Shown here in pieces: positions 52,516-59,917 of a DNA stretch of 64,000 nt. Each line of letters starts with the position of its first letter. Position 1 is the first letter of the stretch. The notes under the pieces were generated by a model. The model made no database searches. It saw nothing but the letters and a program-made list of their open reading frames with translations, and was not told the origin of the DNA. The position numbers and the translations under genes were made by a program. Source of the DNA: DASWOJ01 sp964242415 (lineage in GTDB: Bacteria; Pseudomonadota; Alphaproteobacteria; Acetobacterales; Acetobacteraceae); assembly GCA_964242415.1 (NCBI GenBank), contig CAXTAT010000015.1, positions 55,658 to 119,657 of the forward strand. The letters are read 5' to 3'.

Positions 52516-53385
52516 ATGCCGGGCGAACGACCGAGCCTCAGAACGTTGATCGGGAGGCAAACCCCCACGGTGGCGCCGCTGGTGCTGAACGGACTCATGG
52601 CGTGCTTGGCAGAACAGGCCGGGTTTGAAGCCCTTTACCTTGGTGGCGGAGCGATGGGTTACCTGACGACGGTCACGGAGGCGAACCTCTCGCTGACCGA
52701 CATGGTCCAGGCCGGCATCGGCATCACCAGCGTCAGCGCCCTGCCGCTGATCCTGGACGGTGCCTGCGGCTGGGGCGACCCCATGCACATGCACCGCACC
52801 ATCGGCATGGCGGAGGCTGCCGGGTTCGCCGGGATCGAGATCGAGGACCAAATCCTACCCAAGCGGGCGCACCACCACATCGGGCTTGAGTACATAATTC
52901 CGAGCGAACTGATGGTGGCCAAAGTCACCGAGGCCGTTGCGGCCCGTCGTAGCCGCGACTTCGTGCTGATCGCTCGCACCAACGCCTTGCGCACAGATGG
53001 ACTGGACGAGGCGCTTCGCCGCGGTGAGGCTTATGCCCGGGCAGGGGCCGACATGCTGTTCGTGCTGGCCCGGCAACCCGAGGCATTGCGGCTCATCGCC
53101 GAACGGCTGCCGCCTCCGCTGATGTATATGACGCCCGCGGGCGGGCTGTCGGACGCGGCAATGACGCCAGCGGAGTTGGGCAAGCTGGGCTACACGCTTA
53201 TCGTGGACCCCTCCACACCGCTGCTGGCGATGCACCAGGCCCTCCGCCGCAGCTATGCCGCCATAGCCGCTGGTCTGCCCGACCCCACGATCGGACAGGA
53301 GGCGGCGGCGGAGCAGAACCTTGTGCACAAGACGATCGGACTGTCGAAGCTGCTGGACATCGAGAGGCGCACCGTAGAACGCTGA
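52516..53385 (+). CDS. Isocitrate lyase/PEP mutase superfamily protein
   Basis: The 289-residue TIM-barrel enzyme has Mg-binding residues in ALPLILDGACGWGDPMHMHR and EIEDQILPKRAHHH, as in 2-methylisocitrate lyase, oxaloacetate decarboxylase and carboxyPEP mutase. The key Cys of isocitrate lyases (KKCGH) is replaced by Ala in PKRAHH, so classic lyase chemistry is doubtful and C-P or decarboxylase chemistry is open. The start at 52516 follows GGGAGCAGGGA; an upstream ATG at 52426 overlaps the divergent gene and is less likely. Confidence 0.82.
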   Translation: MPGERPSLRTLIGRQTPTVAPLVLNGLMACLAEQAGFEALYLGGGAMGYLTTVTEANLSLTDMVQAGIGITSVSALPLILDGACGWGDPMHMHRTIGMAEAAGFAGIEIEDQILPKRAHHHIGLEYIIPSELMVAKVTEAVAARRSRDFVLIARTNALRTDGLDEALRRGEAYARAGADMLFVLARQPEALRLIAERLPPPLMYMTPAGGLSDAAMTPAELGKLGYTLIVDPSTPLLAMHQALRRSYAAIAAGLPDPTIGQEAAAEQNLVHKTIGLSKLLDIERRTVER

Positions 53386-53543
53386 GCGGCGCGGCGATGG
53401 CGTAGCGAGGGCCTTGGAGGAACGTTGATCGGGTGCTGCCGCGTGCAGGGCATAGGCTGGGTTATGATCAGCTTCGGCGGCGGGCAACCTGTTTCTGATG
53501 GATACCCAGCGTACACGATGCCGCCACGAGTCAGGGCGCGGCC

Positions 53544-55925
53544 TTAACGCGGCCGGCCAGAGCCTTTGCGCGGGCGGGACCGGCCCGGTGCAGCCTTCGG
53601 CCCGCCGCTGCGGCCCGGCGCGGCGGGCGCCGGCTTGCCCGGGCGGCGCACCGGCTTGCCCCGGCCCAGTGCCTGCTTGCGCAGCACCTCCTCGATGAAG
53701 CCGTTCAGCCGGCGCCGCTCGGCCTGGGCCGCCTCCGTGCCGGTGTAGGCCCCCGGGAACCGCTGCGACAGCCAGCGCCAGGCCACCAGCCGCTTCGCAA
53801 CCTTCTCCGCATGTTCCAGGGACGGCTGCGTCGCGCGGTCCGGCGCGGGCAGGTATCCTGCCGCCGGGGGCGGGACGGGGGTGCCGGCCGCATGGTCCAG
53901 CCCCCAGCGTAGCAGCCGGTCGATGCCGTCGTCGCGCGTATCCACCGGGCACAGCGCATAGGTCCAGCGGTCCAGCAGGGACAGCCCGGTGCCGTCCATG
54001 GCAGTGGCGATGTCGATCTGCGTCCCCAGGTCCGCCAGGCGGTAGTTCGGGTCCCCCGGGCGGAGCACGGCGCGCTGGATGCGGCGCAGCGTCTCGGACA
54101 GGCTGGCGGTGCCCAGCTCCTCCGCCACCGCGGCGACGATGTCGCGGTCCGGCGACACCAGCGGGCGGCGATCCTCGGGAGGCGCGGGATCGGTGGCCAT
54201 CAGCGCGCGCAGCCGCGCCGGGTCGCCGCCGCCGGCCAGCACTGCAACGATCCCGGCCTCGTGCTGGCCGTAGCGCCCGGCGCGCCCGCCGATCTGGCGG
54301 ATTTCGGCCGGCGTCAGCGACCGCTCCTGCTTGCCGTCCCACTTCACCAGCGAGGAGAACACCACCCGGCGGATCGGCAGGTTCAGCCCCATGCCGATCG
54401 CGTCCGTCGCCACTAGGACCGGCGCCTCGCCGTCGCGGAACCGCCGGCTCTCGGCGCGGCGGACCTCGGGACCCAGGTTGCCGTAGATCACCGCGACACG
54501 CTGGCCGCGCGCCATCAACTGCTCCCGCAGCACGAAGATGTCCCGGCGGGAGAACGCCACCACGGCGTCCGCGCCCGTGATCGAGGCAAAGCCAACCGCC
54601 TCGGCCGCCGCATGCAGCGGGTTCATGCGCTCCAGCCGCACGACCTCCACGGGTTCGTCGCACAGCTCGGCGATGCGGCGCACCAGCGGCAGGCAGTCGG
54701 GCGCGCCGAGCACGATCACCTCCCGCGCGGGAACGCCCATGATGGCGGTGGTCCAGGCGGCGCCGCGGTCGGGGTCGGCGAGCATCTGCGCCTCGTCGAT
54801 GACGGCGACGTCGATGATGCGGCTGGTGTCGGCCATCTCCACGGTGCAGGCGACGTGGCGGGCGCCGCGGATGATGTCGCGTTCCTCGCCGGTCATCAGG
54901 CTGGCGGGGACGCCGCGGGCGGCCAGCGCTTCCTGGAACTCCAGCGCCAGCAGCCGCAGCGGGGCCAGCGCCGCGCCGCTGTCCGCCGCCGCGAGCCGGT
55001 CGAGCGCGTAGTGCGACTTGCCGGAGTTGGTGGGGCCGATCACGACCGTGAAGCGCCGCTGCAGGGCGCGGGCGTTGGTGAAGTGGGCGGCATAGCGGTC
55101 CAGCCCGGCCCGGCGCGCGATGGCGCCGTTCGCCACGCGCGGCCGGGCGTCCGCCGGCTCGGCCCCGTCCTGTTGGCCGACCCGTTCGACGCCGCCCTTC
55201 AGCCAGCGCGCCACCTGGGGCAGCAATGCCTCGATCTGGTCGGGATGGAACTCCAGCTCCTCGGACCGCCTGCCGCCGCGGCGCACCGGGGTGCTGCGGG
55301 CGACCGGGATCAGGCCATCGGCGATCCAGCGGTCCACCCGCGGGCGGGGCACGCCCAACAGCGCCGGCAGGGCCTCAGGGCCGACCAGCTCGCTTTCCCA
55401 CTCGCGCAGGCGGAGTCGTTCGGCGTCGTGCAGCTCGCGGGCGCGGGTGCGGGCGGCGCGGGCGGCAGTGCGGCGCTGCTGCTCGGCGGCCACCAGGCGC
55501 TGGGCGAAGGCCTTGGCTGCGGCCGTGTCCAGGCCGGCGGCCCGGGCAACCAGGGCGGCGATCCCCGGGATGGCGGGCAGGGTGGGCGCGCGGCCGGTCA
55601 GCGCCTCCACGTCGCCGGCGGCCTGGGCGAACGCGGTGTCCAGGTCGTGCCGGGCGGCGGCGGACAGGCGGGCGCAGGCGGCATCGCGCAGCCTGTCGAG
55701 CAGCTCGTCATCCGGCGGGACCGGGCCAGGCTGGGGCAGGGCAGCCATCGCCGCCTCCAGGTCGGCGGGCGTGGCTGGAAGGTCCTGCTGGGCGCGCGCA
55801 AGGGCGGCGAGGCGCCTTGCGAGGGCTGCGCCGTGCGGTGAGGCGATGGCCTGCCGGGCCGGGCCGGGTGCTGCGAGGGCGTGTTCGTCCGAGGTGGTCC
55901 CGGTGATCGGATCGGCATCATTCAT
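53544..55925 (-). CDS. Suv3-like superfamily 2 helicase
   Basis: The 793-residue product has an N-terminal all-alpha region (1-260), a central ATPase with Walker A GPTNSGKSHYAL, motif II DEAQ in VAVIDEAQMLADP, and the second RecA domain with PVLVATDAIGMGLNLPIRRV and QIGGRAGRYGQ. The C-terminal domain resembles mitochondrial Suv3 (LADLGTQIDIATAMDGTGLS). The last 60 residues are a Pro/Arg/Lys/Gly-rich basic tail, probably for RNA binding. Suv3 unwinds RNA in the mitochondrial degradosome; alphaproteobacterial versions are poorly studied. The start at 55925 removes an upstream extension through the hairpin repeat. Confidence 0.87.
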   Translation of the reverse strand: MNDADPITGTTSDEHALAAPGPARQAIASPHGAALARRLAALARAQQDLPATPADLEAAMAALPQPGPVPPDDELLDRLRDAACARLSAAARHDLDTAFAQAAGDVEALTGRAPTLPAIPGIAALVARAAGLDTAAAKAFAQRLVAAEQQRRTAARAARTRARELHDAERLRLREWESELVGPEALPALLGVPRPRVDRWIADGLIPVARSTPVRRGGRRSEELEFHPDQIEALLPQVARWLKGGVERVGQQDGAEPADARPRVANGAIARRAGLDRYAAHFTNARALQRRFTVVIGPTNSGKSHYALDRLAAADSGAALAPLRLLALEFQEALAARGVPASLMTGEERDIIRGARHVACTVEMADTSRIIDVAVIDEAQMLADPDRGAAWTTAIMGVPAREVIVLGAPDCLPLVRRIAELCDEPVEVVRLERMNPLHAAAEAVGFASITGADAVVAFSRRDIFVLREQLMARGQRVAVIYGNLGPEVRRAESRRFRDGEAPVLVATDAIGMGLNLPIRRVVFSSLVKWDGKQERSLTPAEIRQIGGRAGRYGQHEAGIVAVLAGGGDPARLRALMATDPAPPEDRRPLVSPDRDIVAAVAEELGTASLSETLRRIQRAVLRPGDPNYRLADLGTQIDIATAMDGTGLSLLDRWTYALCPVDTRDDGIDRLLRWGLDHAAGTPVPPPAAGYLPAPDRATQPSLEHAEKVAKRLVAWRWLSQRFPGAYTGTEAAQAERRRLNGFIEEVLRKQALGRGKPVRRPGKPAPAAPGRSGGPKAAPGRSRPRKGSGRPR

Positions 55926-56087
55926 CGTACAGCCTGGGCATTGTGCTGTGCAGGTCCTTGCTTGGCGGGGGCCATGGAGCGGTGACGGGATGTGGCCGGG
56001 TCTTGAAGGGTCCCACCCTATCAGGCCCCGGCGCCAGGCCCTACTGGTCGGCCAGGGCGAACGCATATGATAGGGGAGTGGCGTCTG

Positions 56088-56242
56088 CTCCCTTTCCCTC
56101 TTCGGGAGAGGGCCGGGGTGAGGGGGTCCTGCTTGCTCTGCGCCACTGGGGAACGTGGGCGCTGCCGGGACCGGGCTATCGGGGCCGGGGACCGCGCTGC
56201 AAGACCCCCTCACCCCAGCCCTCTCCCGAAGGGGGAGAGGGA
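56088..56242. repeat. Paired hairpin repeat (CCCTCTCC type), copy C
   Basis: Unit one at 56088-56127 (CTCCCTTTCCCTC, TTCGGGAGAGGG, CCGGGGTGAGGGG) and an inverted unit at 56204-56242 (CCCCCTCACCCC to GGGGGAGAGGG) flank about 76 bases. This is the best preserved of the three copies. Confidence 0.88.
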
Positions 56243-56351
56243 GTCAGGGCGGTTTTGAACCGTGATCCCACGAACGTGCTGCAGAGCGAGACCGGGACCG
56301 TGGCATGTGTTCCTCTGCCCCACGCACCACCGACCGTCCGAGGAGCCAAAC

Positions 56352-57830
56352 ATGAACGTCCACATCCCGTTCGACAACAGCTACGCCCGGTTGCCGGAGC
56401 GGTTCTATGCCCACGTCAACCCAACGCCCGTGGCCGCGCCGCACCTGATCCGGGTGAATGCCGGCCTGGCCGAGCGCCTCGGGATCGACGCCAACGAGCT
56501 GGCCAGCCCCGAAGGCGTCGAAGTCCTGGCCGGCAACCGTGTGCCGGAGGGCGCGGACCCGGTGGCGCTGGCCTATGCCGGGCACCAATTCGGCGGCTTC
56601 TCGCCGCAGCTTGGCGATGGCCGCGCGCTGCTGCTGGGGGAGGTCGTCGGGCGGGACGGCGTCCGGCGGGACATCCAGCTCAAGGGGTCAGGGCCGACGC
56701 CGTTCTCCCGCCGGGGCGACGGCCGCGCCGCCCTGGGTCCCGTGCTGCGCGAGTACCTGGTCAGCGAGGCGATGGCGGCGCTGGGCGTGCCGACCACCCG
56801 GGCGCTGGCCGCGGTCACGACGGGCCAGGCGGTGATGCGCGAGACGCCGCTGCCCGGCGCCGTGCTGACCCGCATCGGCGCCAGCCACATCCGCGTCGGC
56901 ACGTTCCAGTACTTCGCCGCTCAGGGCGACCTGGAGGCCCTGCGGGTGCTGGCCGACTACGCCATCGCGCGGCATTACCCGGAGGCCGCCGCCGCCGCGC
57001 AGCCGCATCGCGCGCTGCTGGACGGGGTGATCGGCCGCCAGGCGGACCTGGTGGCGCAGTGGATGCTGATCGGCTTTGTCCACGGCGTGATGAACACCGA
57101 CAACACCGCCATCTCCGGCGAGACTATCGATTACGGCCCTTGCGCCTTCATGGACGCCTACGACCCGGCGACGGTGTTCAGCTCGATCGACCATGGCGGC
57201 CGCTACGCCTACGGCAACCAGCCGCGCATCGCGCACTGGAACCTCACGCGGCTGGCCGAGGCGATGCTGCCGCTGCTGGACGCCGACGAGGCGGCCGGCA
57301 TGACATCGGCCAAGGCGGCGCTGGCGGCGTTCGGCCCGCGCTTCGAGGCGGCCTACCTTGGCGGGCTGCGGCGCAAGGCCGGGCTGCTCACGGATCACGA
57401 GGGGGATGCCGCGCTGCTGCACGACCTGCTGGCGCGCATGGCCGCAAACCGGGCCGACTTCACGCTGACGTTCCGCGGCCTGTGCGCCGCGGCGGCGGGG
57501 CCGGAGGGCGACGACGCCGTGCGCGCGCTGTTCGCGGACGGCGGCGCCTACGACGAGTGGGCGGCGCGCTGGCGGGACCGCCTGGCCGCCGAGCCTGCGG
57601 CCCCGGACGAGCGGGCTGCCGCGATGCGGGCGGTGAACCCGGCCGTCATCCCGCGCAACCACCTCGTCGAGGCCGTGCTGGAGGCCGCCCTGGAACGGGC
57701 GGACCTCGGGCCGTTCGAGGACCTGTTGGCGGCCCTGGAGCATCCTTATGAGGACAGGCCGGGTTCTGAACGTTTCGCGGCAAGGCCCGGGCAGGTGGAT
57801 GGCGCCTACCAGACGTTCTGCGGCACCTGA
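56352..57830 (+). CDS. selO: SelO-type protein AMPylase (YdiU/UPF0061)
   Basis: The 492-residue pseudokinase transfers AMP from ATP to Ser, Thr or Tyr of target proteins. Family motifs are YAGHQFGGFSPQLGDGRALL, QLKGSGPTPFSRRGDGRAAL, REYLVSEAMAALGVPTTRAL, HGVMNTDNTAISGETIDYGP and the C-terminal NPAVIPRNHLVEAVLEAAL. The end CGT fits the Cys near the C-terminus known in SelO proteins. AGGAG eight bases before ATG 56352 sets the start. In E. coli SelO is linked to glutathionylation and oxidative stress. The gene is single. Confidence 0.93.
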   Translation: MNVHIPFDNSYARLPERFYAHVNPTPVAAPHLIRVNAGLAERLGIDANELASPEGVEVLAGNRVPEGADPVALAYAGHQFGGFSPQLGDGRALLLGEVVGRDGVRRDIQLKGSGPTPFSRRGDGRAALGPVLREYLVSEAMAALGVPTTRALAAVTTGQAVMRETPLPGAVLTRIGASHIRVGTFQYFAAQGDLEALRVLADYAIARHYPEAAAAAQPHRALLDGVIGRQADLVAQWMLIGFVHGVMNTDNTAISGETIDYGPCAFMDAYDPATVFSSIDHGGRYAYGNQPRIAHWNLTRLAEAMLPLLDADEAAGMTSAKAALAAFGPRFEAAYLGGLRRKAGLLTDHEGDAALLHDLLARMAANRADFTLTFRGLCAAAAGPEGDDAVRALFADGGAYDEWAARWRDRLAAEPAAPDERAAAMRAVNPAVIPRNHLVEAVLEAALERADLGPFEDLLAALEHPYEDRPGSERFAARPGQVDGAYQTFCGT

Positions 57831-58030
57831 TGGCGGTGAGGGCCATGCGTGAGGGTGCGGCAGGGCTTTGAGGCATGGCGCCGGGCTGGCGCGGCCGGGT
57901 GCCCATGGGATGCCAGTCGTACTGGGGATCGTGGCTGCGCCAGCCTGGCCGGTCCGCTGCCATGGGGTTGCCGCGGGTTTAGGCGTCCGGTTCGGCTGAC
58001 CTGGCCCGGGTTGCGCGGCCACCTGCTGCC
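57831..58030. other. Intergenic, nothing recognised
   Basis: The gap between selO and the IS5-like remnant contains no coding signal. Confidence 0.4.
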
Positions 58031-58177
58031 ATGCAAATCGGCAGGTTCAAGCAGGTGATCGGCGACAGGCTACGCTCGCGCACGGACCGGCGCCGGGCGG
58101 CCGAGGTGGACGTTGCCGTCCATGCCCTCAACCGAATGCTGGCGTTGGCACGCCCGACCTGCGTCCGCATCGCCTGA
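58031..58177 (+). mobile_element. IS5-like transposase C-terminal remnant
   Basis: The frame reads MQIGRFKQVIGDRLRSRTDR, RRAAEVDVAVHALNRMLAL and ends VRIA. This is the conserved end of IS5-group transposases (KQVIG--L-SRT--R---EV-VAV--LNRML). The catalytic domain is missing. Confidence 0.75.
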
Positions 58178-58289
58178 ACCATAGCCAGGGCTGGGGCAAC
58201 TGCGTCCGCATCCCAGGTCCATACAACCCGGCTGCAGCAGTGCCCGCGGGATCAGGACTGCACCTCAAGCAGGTGCGGACCTAGCCGTC

Positions 58290-58550
58290 GGGCTGCGCCG
58301 GGACGCCTCGGTGTTCTTCATGACGGAACGGACGAGCATCCCTGCCCCGGGCCTGGGTGGCGGCGCCCCGGGCGGGCTTGGCGCCGTGGAAATCGTCGTT
58401 GTGCAGGCAGATGCCAGGCGGCCGCACCACTTGCGCGCGGGCTCGCAAGTGCTGGTCCGCACGCCGGGCGGTGGCGGCTACGGCCCGGCCACCGCCCGCG
58501 ACCCAGCCGCTCGGGCGCGCGACGCCGCGGAGGGCTGCACTGAACCATGA
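58290..58550 (+). pseudogene. Hydantoinase B/oxoprolinase C-terminal remnant
   Basis: The frame reads MTERTSIPAPGLGGGAPGGL and, further on, LRAGSQVLVRTPGGGGYGPA, then RDPAARARDAAEG. This is the C-terminal signature of hydantoinase B (GLGGGxPG, then PGGGGYG-P--RDP--V--DV-EG). The part between is shortened and the rest of the gene is missing. It is flanked by IS debris on both sides. Confidence 0.7.
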
Positions 58551-58616
58551 CCGCTTCCGCCCGCTGCCTCACCTGCTGCGCCGATGGCATGTCCACCCCG
58601 AACACATGGTCGGCGA

Positions 58617-58700
58617 TCACCGCCGAGGCGCGTACTCCGCGCCCAACGCCACCTTGGCCTTGAACTCAGCCCCGTAACGCCTGCGTGCCACCCTGCCCAT
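58617..58700 (-). mobile_element. IS3-type OrfA N-terminal remnant with likely IS end
   Basis: The 27-codon frame reads MGRVARRRYGAEFKAKVALG, the start of IS3-family OrfA, before a stop. Upstream on the minus strand (58775 down to 58740) the sequence TTCCGGGGATTTCGGACAGG looks like the outer end of an IS3-type element. The remainder of the IS is absent. Confidence 0.6.
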
Positions 58701-58781
58701 CCCGTCCCGTCTCTCGCTCAAGCAGGGCCAGCTTATCAGCCTGTCCGAAATCCCCGGAAGCGCCCCTCTGTTTCAGGCCTA

Positions 58782-59912
58782 TCACGCCGCCGACGCCCCG
58801 GCGCTCTGCCGGAAGCGCAGCACGGACAAGGTGAAGAACACGGCCCCCAGCCCGGCGACGGCCAGGTAGTCCAGATAAACCAGCCGCAGCCCCGCGCCGC
58901 GGAACAGGATCGCCTCCGCAAAGCTGACGAAGTGCGTGGACGCCACGCCCTGCATGGCCACCTGCAGGACGCGCGGCTCGCTCTCCAGCGGCGTGTTGCC
59001 GCCAGACAGCATCTGCATCGGCAGGTACACCAGCAGGAACAGCAGCCCGAACTGCGGCATCGACTGCACCAGCGTCGCCAGGAACAGCCCGACCGCCAGC
59101 GCATAGAACAGGTACAGCGCCACACCGCCCATGAACAGCGGGATCGACCCCGCGACCGGCACGGCCAGCAGACCGCGCACGACGAAGTACAGCGACAGCG
59201 CCGTCGCTATGAGGATGACGAACCCGTTGGCCAGCACCTTGGCCGAAGCGATCCCGACCGGCGACAGCGGCAGGGTGAGCAGGTGGTCCATCGTCCCGTG
59301 CTCGCGCTCGCGGATCACCGCGGACCCGCACAGCAGGATGGACAGCATGGTGACGTTGTTGATGATCCCCGTGATCGCCATGAACCAGCCCGGCGTCGCG
59401 TTCGGGTTAAACGCCAGGTGGACCGTCAGCGCCACGGCGTCGGGCGGCGCCCGGTCCGTGCGCGACAGGGTGCGCTTGATCTCGCCCAGGATGATCTGCT
59501 GCACATAGCCCGACCCGACGCCGGCCTGCATGGCGGCGGTGGCATCGACGTTGACCTGCACCACCGGCTGCCGCCCAGCCTGCACGTCGCTCTGGAAGCG
59601 CGGCGGGATGTCCACGACGAAGGTGTAGCGCCCGGTGTCCATCAGCCGGTCGATGTCGCCGGTCCTGACGTGCTGGGCGGGCTTGAAGTAGGGCGGCAGG
59701 AAGTCCTGCCCGATGGCGCGGGACAGTTGCGACCCGTCCTCGTCGGCGATGGCGACCGTGGCGTTGTGCACCTCCTGCGAGGTGTTCTGCGCCTGCGAGA
59801 CGATGGCGAACGTGAAGGTGTAGATCATCAGCCCCAGCAGGAACAGGTCGCTGAGCAGGCTCCGCACCTCCTTCATCGACAGCCACAGTACGTTCAGCAG
59901 GGACCGCCGCAC
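58782..59912 (-). CDS. ABC-2 type transporter permease (YhhJ/YbhR-like)
   Basis: The 376-residue membrane protein has an N-terminal membrane segment (LFLLGLMIYTFTFAIVSQ), a large periplasmic loop (about 45-175) and five to six further segments. The ABC-2 signature lies in SAVIREREHGTMDHLLTLPL. It should form a half-permease with the RbbA-like ATPase/permease fusion five bases upstream and the HlyD-like adaptor. Relatives such as YhhJ and YbhR export drugs or small molecules. Confidence 0.88.
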   Translation of the reverse strand: MRRSLLNVLWLSMKEVRSLLSDLFLLGLMIYTFTFAIVSQAQNTSQEVHNATVAIADEDGSQLSRAIGQDFLPPYFKPAQHVRTGDIDRLMDTGRYTFVVDIPPRFQSDVQAGRQPVVQVNVDATAAMQAGVGSGYVQQIILGEIKRTLSRTDRAPPDAVALTVHLAFNPNATPGWFMAITGIINNVTMLSILLCGSAVIREREHGTMDHLLTLPLSPVGIASAKVLANGFVILIATALSLYFVVRGLLAVPVAGSIPLFMGGVALYLFYALAVGLFLATLVQSMPQFGLLFLLVYLPMQMLSGGNTPLESEPRVLQVAMQGVASTHFVSFAEAILFRGAGLRLVYLDYLAVAGLGAVFFTLSVLRFRQSAGASAA

Positions 59913-59917
59913 GACGC

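Noticed and set aside
58265..58462. Small minus-strand frame opposite the hydantoinase B scrap
   Set aside because: The plus strand shows recognisable family motifs; the minus frame has none.
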